Shown here in pieces: positions 10,629 through 22,096 of a stretch of 64,000 nucleotides of DNA. Source of the DNA: Arcuatula senhousia. Taxonomy: Eukaryota > Mollusca > Bivalvia > Mytilida > Mytilidae. Within the stretch, counting starts at the first letter, position 1, and the number at the start of each line of letters is the position of its first letter. Location: positions 16,262,001 through 16,326,000 of the forward strand of contig OZ020317.1 in NCBI GenBank assembly GCA_963971305.1, read 5' to 3'. Made by a program: the position numbers and the translations under genes. The notes under the pieces were generated by a model, which worked only from the letters and a program-made list of their open reading frames with translations, was not told the DNA's origin and ran no database searches.

Positions 10629-10741
10629 ATAACACTGCTGCAGAGGTTTTCTTTAAAGTATGTACATGAAGCAAACTAACATTATTGTTCTATTGACATT
10701 CGTTTGTTAATCGGGAATATATCATAGGACAGCAGTGTTAT
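10629..10741. mobile_element. Small foldback element (12-bp inverted ends)
   Basis: ATAACACTGCTG at 10629-10640 is perfectly inverted as CAGCAGTGTTAT at 10730-10741, enclosing ~90 bp of unrelated sequence. The size and ends suit a miniature DNA element, but no target duplication beyond AT-rich ambiguity is evident. Confidence 0.45.
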
Positions 10742-10840
10742 ATGTTATATTGACCACTGATATCGCAATTTGCCGAAATTAAATCATCAACAAAGCACAG
10801 GAACTTGATTACAAACGCTTGTTTATTAATCTACCAACAT

Positions 10841-10956
10841 ATATGTGTATACTATCCATTTGCTATACATAAACTAATTACAGACTAAACACAAAATAAC
10901 CATATACTGATTCATGTGATTTTTTAGCAAACGTCAAATGGATAGTATACATATAA
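10841..10956. mobile_element. Small foldback element (22-bp inverted ends)
   Basis: The left arm contains GTATACTATCCATTTG and the right arm its inverse CAAATGGATAGTATAC. The arms are about 22 bp with one or two mismatches, around a 72-bp centre. It lies only 100 bp from the element at 10629. Confidence 0.6.
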
Positions 10957-11084
10957 TTTTAGTAAATTGATAAATAATCATTTCTTCAAGTCAAGTCCCT
11001 GTTGTACCAAGTCTCAACCATTGCGATTTGCTGTGTTTGATCTTTGCTTCCTTATGGACATTTGAGATCCAGTAGTTTAGTCCT

Positions 11085-11250
11085 TTATTGACATTACCGA
11101 ATTTCAAACTTTTAATGGTTTCATTAATCATACTGAGATAAAAGAGGCAACACGTTTTGAAGCTAGTGTTAATTTGATTGTCAATAACTGATGCAGCTTT
11201 TTAAATGAACCATAAAATGCTTCAAACCATATATAATGATATTTAAAAAA
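11085..11250. repeat. Local dispersed repeat, copy 1 of 4
   Basis: Shares CAAACTTTTAATGG, GAGGC-ACACGTTTT, GATGCAGCTTT and AAATGAACCATAAAATGC with blocks near 11980, 14210 and 15035, all in the same orientation. No open frame is conserved among the copies. Confidence 0.7.
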
Positions 11251-11639
11251 AAAAACAAAGACGGGACGTGGTGAAAATACGCATAAGGCATTTCACAATA
11301 CACAGGGGTTTCTATAGCAGGTTTCTTATCTTTCAAGACTCCAATAATAGGTCGAGGCGTCAGCCGAAATCATAATATGAGTCGAGGAATTATTAGGGAC
11401 CTGATACGAAAAACTCTGTGTCATAATCATTTGGTCAATTACTCAAAACCACACCAGAATTTATAATGAAAAAAATATGTTAGTTTGTGTTATTTGGTAA
11501 ACAATTAGAGCCAAATTCAAAAAAGTGAAACCACCCCATACGCTCGGGTTCATAACCTTCATGGCAGAGATGTTTGTTACTTTTTTCGCTAGCGACTATC
11601 AATATTTTTGTTAAAGTCAATATCCCTATGGAAAAAAAC

Positions 11640-11840
11640 TATGAAGGTGTGTGTCATACGAAAAAGTGTGTGAACCATACGATAAAAAAGTGTGTGTACA
11701 CCGAAGAAAATAGCACATGTGGTCACCCGAGAAAAGTTACGTGTGTTTCATTTGTAAAAAAAAATATACATAAAAATATATGTGCCAAACGAAAGAAAAA
11801 AAGGTGAATGATGTGTCATACGAAACAAAAAAACGTGCGT
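11640..11840. repeat. Low-complexity GTGTG/CATACGA tract
   Basis: Irregular repetition of CATACGAAAAAGTGTGTG-like words. A weaker version occurs at 13420-13470 (CATACGATAAACAAAAATCG). The open frame across it (11574-11807) is lysine-rich low-complexity and not credible as a gene. Confidence 0.5.
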
Positions 11841-11979
11841 AACATATCATTGGCGTATTGACTAACTAAGTATTTATTAATAGAGAGGAGCAAATCCATG
11901 TGAGTTACTTAGAACCATAAATAAAAGTCGCGTATTTATTAACATTCACGTTTGTTACTTTGTTTTAAATTACCCGATC

Positions 11980-12250
11980 TCAAACTTTTAATGGCTTCAT
12001 TCATCATCGTTTGATTAACGAGGCTACACGTTTTTGTACTGTAATCTGTTCATCTTGATTTCCAATAAAGCCATGCAGCTTTAGAAATGAACCATAAAAT
12101 GCCTCAAGTCATCAATTATTTTCTAAATCCATCGGTTTTTATGGTTGTTGTTTTGATGTTCAAGAGCATATCAGCAGTTCATTTCAAGATTGAAGTTTGC
12201 TCAAATCGTAGATAGTACCAATTATTTTTATTTGTGCTCATTTGTAAAAA
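11980..12250. repeat. Local dispersed repeat, copy 2 of 4
   Basis: The longest match is to copy 4 at 15035-15300: GAGGCTACACGTTTTTGTA, AAATGCCTCAAGTCATCAAT and, further on, AGTACCAATTAT. The homologous block is therefore at least 260 bp. Confidence 0.75.
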
Positions 12251-13906
12251 AAACGTCAGTTGTGGCATTTTTGGTTATAAAGGTATTACTTAATTACCAT
12301 TTCGAAGCATCTAAGTTCACATTCGTTACATGTACAACTTGATTTCGCGTTATTATTTGCTAAGATTATATAACATTTCTAATATCCTTGAAGATAACTT
12401 CACTAAATCTTTTAAGGTGAGACGTAACGTTAAAAACGACGTTACTTATAAAATTTACCTTTACACTGAAAAACACAACGTCAATTTTTGTTAAATTCTA
12501 TTGATTTTTTCAAATATAGGCATAAAATTTGTGTTTGTGGCGACATACATGACATATATACTTGTAACATTAAAAAAAATACAAAACAACCAGTAATATC
12601 CTCTGAAGTGGTCGATCAAGATTTTTCAAAAGGGGGCATTGTTTGCCTAAGCGGGCCCACTTCGGCCATGCTTAAAAACAATCACATTTTATCGCCAAAA
12701 AGGGGGAGGGTTGCGGGACCCCTCCTCTGCTCTTCTGTGCCAGCCACTGCTCTGTGTCGTTTTAAAAAGGTCTATACTACATTGATAGAATTCCTTACAA
12801 AATGTTGACATGACTCATTAAGAACTTGTCAGTTATTAGAATAGCTTTAAACATGTCAGGACGTAGAACAGTTTATGTATACCTGTTACTGGTCTGGGTT
12901 AGAACTGTTTCTAGAATAGATATTTTTCTTTTAAAATATATTATAAATTTCCAACTCTTTTCAAATACTTAAACCACATATAATCAAATTATGAGGACAA
13001 TTCAATTACTTTAACCACATGCAAAATACGTATACACGACCGCTTGAGTTAATAATAAGAAAGATCTTCAAAGACAAAGTAACAAGGGGAATCTATAATA
13101 TGGCATGGCGTAAGTCCATCAAAAAGAAATCTATAAATAGAGATCATTGTGATTACGTCGACCGAAATGGCCTTGGAAAGTATCCCATTTCAATCACTAT
13201 ATAATGAAATATGCTTAGAAACCAAATTTTGCTGAAATTGAACAAACCGTTGACATTTCAACTAGACAGGAGTGTAAAAAGAAATATCGCCGTTTTGAAA
13301 ACATGAAGTCGGATCTTCATGCTTATAGCACCATTTAACTCAGCATACCAAATTTAGACATTTTTTTCGATTCTTTCGTTCTATTTTTCAGTAACGGCTG
13401 CCGTTTTGAAACGTGTGAATCATACGGGAAAAATCATGCGTTTGCCATACGATAAACAAAAATCGTGTGTAGGTTTGGCATATTCGTTTCTTTAACTGTT
13501 GTGCAATGTTATCTAGTTCTCGCGAGATGAGACTATTTTGCGTATCACACTCTGCACGATGTGATATTCAATTTCAAGAAATATGATTGGCTGTCCGCGC
13601 GAGACATTACAGTTAGATACGCATCTCGTGGAAAGCGTGCTTACTTTTGTGTGAACACCTGTTGATCTCGCCTGAATAAAAAGACAAACAAAATATATAC
13701 AAAAATGCACAAAACGTTTTTTTTTTTGTTTTTTTTTTTTGTTGTTGTTATAAATCTACTTTAAATTCAGATTTATGATAAAAAGGACTGCCATCTCCTT
13801 TTTTTACTATTGGTTTTCATATGTTTGCTAAACAATATTTCCTATGAGTTATAATGAAATATGTAATTTTGGGCCTATACTTTCACGTTAGACAGTTAGA
13901 GAAAAC
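12251..13906. other. No recognised gene
   Basis: Frames at 12488-12808 and 13019-13204 are open for 106 and 61 codons. They lack recognisable domains, have no convincing start context and do not recur. A poly-T run lies at about 13717-13740. Nothing further could be supported. Confidence 0.4.
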
Positions 13907-14058
13907 GGTTGCACAACTACAAGTGATGAGATACGGATTTTTATCACACTCGTTAGATATTTGTCACAGGAAACTCGCAAATGCTCTTTTCCTGATTTGA
14001 CAAATATCTAAGTCGATGTGATAAAAATACGTATCTCGTCACTTTAAGTTGTGAAACC
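13907..14058. mobile_element. Foldback element with ~60-bp arms
   Basis: The left arm 13907-13966 (GATGAGATACGGATTTTTAT...TAGATATTTGTC) is inverted at 13999-14058 (GACAAATATCTA...ATAAAAATACGTATCTCGTC) with about 85-90% pairing around a ~32-bp loop. It is probably a miniature palindromic DNA element; a target duplication is not obvious. Confidence 0.7.
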
Positions 14059-14204
14059 TGTATATGTCCCTTAATAAAAAAAACACGGTGATGCATTGAC
14101 TTTCACAAAATATTTATAGTGGGATGCAAGTCACTGTGGATTTTCATGGAACTATCAATAAATATTAACTCATTGACCTTAATTCGCATTTAAAGCTTTG
14201 TTTA

Positions 14205-14350
14205 GAGATTACTCGAACATTAATCATCTTGAGATAAACGAGGCTACACGTTCATGACGTTTTTGAAGTCTAATCTGTAAATCTTGATTGAAATCGAAGC
14301 GAATTTTGAAATGAACCATAAAAACGATTCAAGTCATCAATTATTTGGGG
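14205..14350. repeat. Local dispersed repeat, copy 3 of 4
   Basis: Contains ATTAATCATCTTGAGATAAA, CGAGGCTACACGTT and TTCAAGTCATCAATTATTTG in the same order as the other copies. It is the most degraded of the four. Confidence 0.68.
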
Positions 14351-15029
14351 TTTTAATCGCATTTTGAAAGTAAACAAAATAATATTTGTATGCAGTTTAA
14401 AGGCATTGCAGAAAATCGCATTATGGAAAGTCCTGCATTTCCGACGTAACGCTTAATAATAATAAAATATAAAATTGCTTAAAAATTTGAAAATTATTTT
14501 GATTATAATCACTTATTTTGTGCATTTCGATAAGACTAATAATGGTTTCATAATAGCCTCATTAACATCTGTCAATGCCATATTCTTTTTCTGCATTGGT
14601 AATTAATTCATTTGCTCGAGTTAATATATTACATTTTACTGACTTGAAATTATGTTAAATATGTAAAGTCATTGAAGGACTGATGTAAGTGTTAAGAGGA
14701 CCAGCCATTGTAGTGGTCTGTGTCACTACAATGCCTTGAGATTGCAATATAAGAGGAAGTTTAGGCACCATAAAACTTGAGTTGACTCACCATTTTTAAC
14801 ATCGCCTGTACCAAGTAAGGACAATTTTTATCTTTAATTCCTCCAGTTTATTTTTTTCTTGTTTTGTCTTCAAGTGAAATTGTCCTTCGTGTTCGGTATA
14901 GTTTTGTGATTACCTTTATTTGCTGGTTACTTTTCGTAATTAATGCTCAGGGCTGTTAATATCTTGAACAAAAAAATGGGTTATTCTGGAAGTAGGTATT
15001 GACCATCGCAATTGTAACATTGCTGTTCA

Positions 15030-15300
15030 GTTTCTAATGGTTTTTCATTAATCATCTTGAGATAATTAAACGAGGCTACACGTTTTTGTAGTGTTATCTG
15101 TTCGTCTTGGAATGCCAATAAAACGATGCAGTGTTTTGAAAATGAACCCTAAAATGCCTCAAGTCATCAATTATTTTTGTATGATTGTGTTTGTTGTAGG
15201 AAGGAAAATGTTTTCAAGAGTTCATAACAGGATTTAATATCCGAAATGAAGGTTGTTCAAATCATTTATAGTACCAATTATCTTTTTAATTTTACTAGTT
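15030..15300. repeat. Local dispersed repeat, copy 4 of 4
   Basis: Retains ATTAATCATCTTGAGATAAT, CGAGGCTACACGTTTTTGTA, CCTCAAGTCATCAATTATTT and AGTACCAATTAT. It lies ~3.05 kb downstream of copy 2 and has the same extended homology. Confidence 0.72.
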
Positions 15301-15904
15301 AATAATAATCAATGTTTTTAAAAATCTTTTGAAGAGCGTTGCCAGCTGTAACAATGTTATTAGGGGGACTTCTTGTAATATTAAACTTCCTTTAATCATC
15401 AAGTTTTTTAACATGTATGAGGTACATATCTACCATTAAGCCGTTTGGACATTAACTGTGTTATACGCCTTGCGCTTAGGCATGGTCGTCAGGCAATGCC
15501 AAAAAAAATCTGTGGCGACTGCAAACCATGGCCTATGTGCAACGTGTTTTCATTTACCCTGTTAGCCTTGTTTTCCCCGTTACTTACTACTCAACGAAAC
15601 ATTTTTTATCTTATCAGTCCTTTAGTTTAAACATATATATATATAAATATCTTTGATTGGAAAACAAGCTAGCAGTTTACGAGCGTGGCCTTTACAGCGG
15701 CCCTAATTGAGCCTACTCTATACCAAACTCTTCAAAGGGGTCTTTAATGTGCGAAGGGTATTGCTTTCCACGTGCACATACACAGAATAACCATCCTCGC
15801 ATATTGTTAAGATTGAGTCGGAAAATTGGTACTTGAACTTTTCACCCTATGCAAAGTTCGGAACACAAACCTTGGTGTTATTAGCACAACGCGTGAACCA
15901 CTAC

Positions 15905-16260
15905 AGCACCGATAGAAGAAAATGAGATGTGGAATAAGTGTACGCGACACAACCTACATTATAAACGTATATTTTAAATATCCACAATGGAAAACAACCA
16001 GCAGCCTTCAATGTGACCAGCGGTCGCTGCTCGCTGTTTTTCAATTGGCCCCTGGATTGAAAATAAAATACATATGATTCAAGCCCAATCCCAAAGTGCA
16101 TTGAAAGACCCTCTTCTTGACAAAAAACAATTAACATAAATTCGACTAAATACAAACATAAGCTTTGATAAAGATTCCTGGCTTAGGACAGGCACATTAA
16201 AATGTGGCGGGGTTAAACTAGTTTTTTGGCGCCAACCTTCCCCCTAATGATAATCAATAA
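15905..16260 (-). repeat. Dispersed repeat pair next to the Penelope-like element
   Basis: On the minus strand it contains GAAGGCTGCTGGTTGTTTTC and GTGTCGCGTACACTTATTCC. Related sequence occurs on the plus strand at 30960-31095 and, on the plus strand, at 56345-56435. The left-flank box at 16165-16260 (GCCTGTCC...GGTTAAACTAG) matches the 3'-region repeat at 716-935 and 30790-30850. It is probably the 3' non-coding part of the element that follows, joined to another repeat. Confidence 0.55.
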
Positions 16261-16562
16261 CAAAGCACAAACTAACACACAGTAAAAATCAAATCGATAG
16301 AAGTTCAATTCAACAAGAGAGATATATCTGAGACAAAAGGACAACAAGTAATTAACGGGACGTAAGGATACTCTCTTGAGAACACTCGAAGTTACTGACA
16401 GCTAGCTAAGAAGCATCCATCGACTGATGTAAAAAAATCAAGTATGTCGATTTTAAATCCGACACAACACGTCAAACACTTGATTTGATGATGCATCATC
16501 ACACAAAACCGACACACTTGACCGCTGTAATGCTCAAAAATGACATAAGTATAAAAAGGCAA

Positions 16563-18062
16563 TTAAAATTTTAAAGTAAATATCAAATTATCAATATTTT
16601 TACCAAAGAAGACTAAATTCAAAGACTTTACTAAAATATCCATTTCATAACCTTTATTTAATAAAGTTTTAAGCCAATTTTGCATTCCCAAGGGATTGTT
16701 TTTGAATTTATTTGCTCTATAAACAACATTACCGTAGAAATCTGGATGGGATATTCCCTTTACAATCAAAAGTCGTCGTGTACAGTTAAATTTTCCAATA
16801 AGGTATAGATATTTATGATAAAACTTAGTAAACGACTTCACTAATTTGTGGTAACGGTATCCTTGTTTTAGTAATTTTTTTGTAATACACCGGTTTTTAT
16901 CATTAAAATCAGACACACCACTGCAGATCCGAGCATATCTTACCAACTGTGAAATATATACTCCGTAAGACGGAGCAAGTGGTACATCTCCCTCTAGAAA
17001 AGGAAAATTCACAATAGGAAATGAAAAGTCATCCGTTTATCATATATTTTAGTGTGTAATTTTCCATTGATTATACTTAAATCTAGATCTAAAAATGGGC
17101 ATCTATCACTAGTAAGGTTAGATTTATTTAAAGTTAATTCCTTGGGATAAATTTCCGTAATAAATTAGAAAATGTGGGATTGTTTAGTGAAAGAATGTCG
17201 TCTAAATATCTGTATGTATAATTAAAAGTTTCAATGAGATGTTGTCTGTTGGGGTCTTTTTGAAGTTTTGCCATAAATTGGGATTCATAACAATACAAGA
17301 AAAGGTCAGCAATAAGTGGGGCACAATTAGTTCCCATAGGGATACCAATGACTTGGCGATAAATGGTTCTCCCAAAACGAATATAAATGTTGTCCAAAAG
17401 ATAATTTAGAGCAGTTATCATTTCTGCATCAGTCCAATTGACGTAACCTTTATGAGTCTCGTTGCTAAAAAACGATTTATTAAATAATTTAGAAACTTTA
17501 GAGCAGATATAGTCACTTTTAGATTTATCGAAACACCATTTAACCAGATATTCAAATTGTTTTTTAATAAGACAGTGAGGAAGGTTAGTGTACAAAGTAG
17601 AAAAATCGTAGCTATCAACTGTATGGTAAGTACCTTCAAAAGCACGAAGTTTGTCTAAAACATCGAGCGAATTTTTCACACTCCAAAAATGATTTATACC
17701 ACTGTTTTCAAATACCTTTTCGCAGTATCGAATAATAAATTCTTTCATAGTAGTCAAAGCAAGTGATAAAACTTTAGAAATATTAGTGAGAGAACACTTA
17801 CTTGAAGCAGATATGAAACGGGATTTATAAGGATTTTTGTGTAATTTAGGGATCCAGTACATTGTAGGTAGTTTATTGTATGTAGGAGCGGCTCGTAGTG
17901 ATGTGGTACTTAAAATATGGTCCTCAATAATACTACATTCTGTAGATTGTACGCGAATAAAAGTGTTGGAGCTTTTAATTTCTTGCATCAACACTTCAAG
18001 GTAATATCTTTGTCATACAATAACGACATTATTGGCAGCTTTGTCTGCAGGAACGAAAACGT
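16563..18062 (-). pseudogene. Penelope-like retroelement reverse transcriptase, 5'-truncated and frameshifted
   Basis: The main open part (17994 down to 17134, 286 residues) has the PTMYWIPKLHK motif (residues 43-53), catalytic motif A DSYDFSTLYTNLPH (127-140), motif B GIPMGTNCAPLIADLF (217-232) and the catalytic aspartates in YRYLDDIL (261-268). A downstream frame (17012 to 16563, 149 residues) carries the conserved tail beginning NFPFLEGDVPL with YGVYISQLVRYARIC. Two single-base deletions, one near 17160 and one near 17040, separate the parts. An in-frame TGA at 18013-18015 splits off the upstream FVPADKAANN segment. Such elements copy RNA at nicked target DNA and usually carry a GIY-YIG nuclease. 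None is visible here, and the element stops short of the MITE at 18213. It cannot be active. Placement in the Penelope-like class is from motif style and moderately sure; the reverse-transcriptase identity is firm. Confidence 0.85.
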
Positions 18063-18212
18063 ATTGACTCTCCTTTCATGTTTATTTCCTGATAAAGCTG
18101 TATTCCCGCTACATTACATTCATGACATTGCCAATGATGTCGATGTTGAACGGAACAAACCATGAATCAAACAAATGTAACAACACTAAGCGAATGCCAT
18201 GGTTGCAAAATA

Positions 18213-18749
18213 TACTCATGGAAAAAAGAAACTGTGCATGTCTATTGAAAATCAATTGTACCCATATTTCTCTTAATCAGAAAATCGTAAAAAATGCAGT
18301 TATCGAGTTGAAATTTTCACTGAATGTCGAGTGGACCATGCAGATCATTTTTGGATAAAAATCCGAAATTTGTGTAATTCCAGTTTCTGAGATTCAAAAA
18401 ACCACTTTTTTAACCCAAAAATGAAAAATCAAGATTTTCAATGAAAATTAAAGCTGTTAACTTTCAACCACTAAAAGAATAATCGTTTTTGGTGAAAATC
18501 AGCAGAGAAAACTTAATTTCAAAACTGTGCATTTTTTCCAAAGTGTGATTTTGTGAATTTCAAATTGACACTTCCTGATTTCAAACTGCAAACAAAACAT
18601 CTTTTAGGGGTCTAAAAATGAATTTTTTTGTCCACATGTTTACAAAAATGATTTTGCAATACTTTTGTGATGAAATGTATCAAATACTAAATAAAATTTT
18701 GAATTTGTGAATTTTCAAAGTGATGCACAATTTCTTTTTTCCGTTAGTA
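18213..18749. mobile_element. MITE, family B (TA target)
   Basis: It opens TACTCATGGAAAAAAGAAAC and closes with the inverse GTTTCTTTTTTCC-like end, TTTCTTTTTTCCGTTAGTA. The inverted ends extend ~35 bp and share GTGCAT. Both ends lie in TA. The 537-bp interior is AT-rich and non-coding. The terminal word TACTC is shared with family A, which suggests the same transposase superfamily. It sits just beyond the truncated 5' edge of the reverse-transcriptase relic. Confidence 0.75.
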
Positions 18750-19070
18750 TATATGAAGATGAGTATTCCCGGGTACATTATTTTTTACGTTTGTTGGCCA
18801 TATCATCGTGCATTGAAATTTGGGAAAGATAACTACTTCGTCCAAAGATAAATTCAACACTACATACATATCGACATTAAAGACATAGAACCTATAAATT
18901 TCGCAATTTTTTACATTGAATAAAAAGTACATATATTAAAAATATACTATCTAAAACTTACCTTTACCAACATAAAAACTCAATGTTTTGCAGTTTTCTA
19001 TAAAATAATCTTATTTTAATTATTCGCGTTGATTAAGTATTGTCTAACATAAATATTTACGTTTGATAAA

Positions 19071-19132
19071 CTGGGTACTGTTAAACTGAGAAACGAAATG
19101 TCTGGGTACTGTTAAACTGAGAAACGAAATGT
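19071..19132. repeat. Perfect 31-bp tandem duplication
   Basis: The unit beginning CTGGGTACTGTTAAACTGAG occurs twice without a mismatch (19071-19101 and 19102-19132). Perfect identity indicates a recent slippage or duplication. Confidence 0.95.
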
Positions 19133-20395
19133 AACCAAACGAGGCGAAGAGAAAACGAAATCGGTAAATTAAGAAAAACGACTAGTGTCGGCTAAAATCG
19201 ATTCAGTTTTCTTTTTTACCAGTTTCGCTCGATTTCGTTTCCTTTCTTTACAGATTTCGCTTGCTTATTTTACTGTTTAAGTTTCCTTCTTTACCGATAT
19301 CGTTTTTGTGCCGCACCCGCAAGTGTTTACATTCTATAATTAGTTTGTCCTCTTTTTTGACACTGCGTTTTTTCTTCAGTTTTCGTCGAAAAGAATACTT
19401 TCTGGTAGGTTTTTTGAAAATTTAACAATTTCTTCAAAGGTTATACAATGCATTCTTCAAATAGTGTGAATTTCATTATTTTTTTAAAAATTGCCAAATT
19501 GATAGGTTCTATGTCTAGATATTGTAGAACACGAGTGACCTGAATAGACACATTGTAGGGGACATAAAGATATTGTAAAACAAGAGTAACGTATCGTTTC
19601 CCCTATAACTTGGTACAAAAAGTTGATAGGTGAATAAACAAATTTATGGGTTTAATATGTCAAATACTAAGAAGACAGTCGCAAGTGCACGTATATGTAT
19701 ATTTGACGATAAATATTTGTACCAATAGAAAAGATTGCATGCATATTGACATTTAGAACACTTTGTCAGCTGCTAGAATAGTTTTAAATCTGTAACAGTC
19801 ATAACAGAGATGGTTAGGATTTTCCCGGGATTCAAGCTGTATAAAAGTTTCTCGGAACTTTCGACATATCAATATCAATTCCATCTATGTTCTGTTTTTT
19901 TTTTAAAATATGCTTTGAAAATGTGCAATTCAAGTAGTTAAAACACATCACTTACCCAGATACAAGGATAATTAACTACTTTAACCAATGCAAAATACAC
20001 GACCTTCTGATACTTTTTCAATATTTTGGGTAGAGCGCTTCTGATTGGTGCTGAATAGACGAAACGCACGTTACGCGTAGCAAAAATTGTCTGGAACTTT
20101 GTTGTTATTCTTAGATTAATTGGAGAACTTTAAAGAAGAATTAACTGATTATGTCAAATAAACAAAGGCAATCTGTTATTACATGAGGAAGCGATGTGTC
20201 ACTGAGAAAAAGATCGCCCCGACGGCCGCGGGAACCGGTGGCCATTTCACATCCCAGCCTAATATGTCATGCAAAATTTAGAAACAAACATTACATTAAG
20301 AATCAAAAAGAAAAGATTTCTATACCATATAATATAGAGTATCCCTATTGGGATCCTTCAATATTCTTTTTGTATAAGTTTTAGGCTTAATTTTT
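19133..20395. other. No recognised gene; degenerate inverted motifs
   Basis: GAAAACGAAATCGGTAAATT near 19150 is weakly inverted at 19285-19310 (TTCTTTACCGATATCGTTTT). The frame at 20196-20384 is not domain-like. Nothing else could be supported. Confidence 0.4.
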
Positions 20396-20400
20396 GCACC

Positions 20401-20472
20401 GGTTTCGTAGTCTAGTGGATATGAAAGTAAATTTGAGAAGGTGGCGAACCTCGTTCAAAGCCTAGTGGAAGC
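20401..20472 (+). other. Degenerate tRNA-like sequence
   Basis: GGTTTCGTAGTCTAGTGGAT resembles the acceptor and D arm of a tRNA, with an A-box-like TAGTCTAGTGG. GTTCAAAGC resembles a B box, and CTAGTGGAAGC partly pairs with the 5' end. The T-stem is mispaired and the anticodon arm does not form well, so this is more likely a tRNA pseudogene or SINE head than a functional gene. Confidence 0.4.
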
Positions 20473-21044
20473 TATGTTATTTTTCATTATTTATTGTTGT
20501 TGATTTTACATGTTGTCCAACTTTGTGAATATTTTTCAAAAACGTGCTTTGAAAAACAACAGAAAAAAACAATAGTGTTTAAAAAGTAGAACAGGGTATT
20601 CCAAGGGATGCTTCGGCTCAGAACATCTCTTTAAGAACAAAGGAGCTTGGATGTAATGACACCCTCAAGGTCTGATTTAGAGACGAAAGTCAATACAATA
20701 GAAATCTATATTAATGATAAACGAAAAACAAAAATAAACAATGTAACATTGAAAATAGACTCTGCTTATATTCTGCGTTCAAGGCTATAAGGATTATATA
20801 TATATTCTTTACGTAAAACAGCTGGTTATAAATCATAATTGAAGGCTTTCGTATAATCAAAAGAACATGGTTTTCTTTTGTCTTGATTTTTTTTTAATCT
20901 TGTATATACAAAGTGTTACTATATAGGCTTGTGACGTTTTCACAAAAAGTACACTTACACCCAAGTTCTATTGTTTCAATTCGAACTTTCATTTTCAGAA
21001 ACTTTCTTTGTGTGAACAACTCACAATAGGCTTTATTCACAATA

Positions 21045-21079
21045 GCAAAAACAGGGGATTCTAGATACCCCTGTTTTGC
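21045..21079. repeat. Short hairpin
   Basis: GCAAAAACAGGGG pairs with CCCCTGTTTTGC across a 10-nt loop. It resembles a bacterial terminator, but in this eukaryotic context it has no assigned role. Confidence 0.6.
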
Positions 21080-21544
21080 GTTTGTGAGCTCACCTCATGT
21101 CCAGTGTAAAAAAAGCTACTCCCACAAAAAACCTCTTCAATAGCCAGTCCAGGGCATCTGAAAAGGAAATGAAAACAGTTCACTTTATAAGGTTTAAAAT
21201 TAGTTGTAATTTAAAAGTACTAAAAAAAAAAACCATAAAAAAAAACAGATAAAAAACTTCAAAAACTAAAATATGAAAGTAAATAAACAAAACAAAGCAA
21301 GAATATGTCCAAAAGACGTAATGCCCACATCTCGCAACATTTTAGAAGGACGAACAAACGGACGGATAGACGGAACGAAGCTATCAGACGACTATATGCA
21401 CCCATAACTTTCGTAAATGGAACGTAAAAATGGATCAAAGCTAGAAATTGCCGGATTTCTTTAAACAGGAAGTAGGTAGGCAATAGACCTGAAATTAATT
21501 CAACAGTATTGGACCCCTGCTGATTACCAAATACCAAAAGGATG

Positions 21545-21640
21545 AGCACTGACCCGACGTCAGAATCCAAAGACCCTTAGTCGCCTCTTACGACAAGCTA
21601 GGCTCTGCTGCGGGCTTATTCGCCACCCGGGTCCTAAAAA
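21545..21640 (-). mobile_element. 0.5-kb retroposon family, 5' fragment
   Basis: On the minus strand it carries GGGTGGCGAATAAGCCCGCA followed by GCTTGTCGTAAGAGGCGACT and GACGTCGGGTC, matching the first ~90 bp of the copy at 45941. The remainder of the element is absent. Confidence 0.7.
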
Positions 21641-21955
21641 CTGAATGAAAGTTAACAATATTCATTTAAGAAGTGTTCCCTGTTTTAATTAGCATGATAC
21701 AAAATTATCAGTTATTTGTAAAGTATTTAATCTGTTTAACAAGTTGATTAATCTTTTTTCATCCTAAAATCATCTCAGTTGTTTAATATCTTGAATAAAA
21801 GAGGTCCTTGTGTGGGGAAGAAAAAATTCAGAAATATGTTTACTAACTTAATTTTATAAATGATGTCGAATTTTATTGCTTTCTATCAAAAATGTGTAAA
21901 CTACTTTTGTTCTTAAATTACTGGGGTGTAAGTTAGTTATACTCTTCGGTATACA

Positions 21956-22017
21956 GTGTTTCAGGATAGGAAACACACTCGGACCTCCGGTCCTCAGGGT
22001 TTCTTATCCAGAAACAC
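21956..22017. repeat. Imperfect hairpin, ~28-bp arms
   Basis: GTGTTTCAGGATAGGAAAC pairs with GTTTCTTATCCAGAAACAC (two mismatches), continuing inward as CTCGGACC with GGTCCTC around a 3-nt loop. It could be the core of a small palindromic element. Confidence 0.65.
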
Positions 22018-22096
22018 CTTTACCTCATGGTCATGGTGGTATAATTATTAAGTATACTTAGATATAAATGGAGAGTTTTTGATTTTCTTAATGGTC

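Noticed and set aside
11574..11807. 77-codon cysteine- and lysine-containing frame as a small secreted peptide
   Set aside because: It is a translation of a GTGTG/CATACGA low-complexity tract and has no signal peptide or ordered cysteine pattern.
20401..20472. Functional tRNA gene
   Set aside because: The T-stem and anticodon arm do not pair well and there is no convincing anticodon loop.
21045..21079. GC-rich hairpin as a Rho-independent terminator
   Set aside because: No T run follows the stem, no gene precedes it and the genome is eukaryotic.
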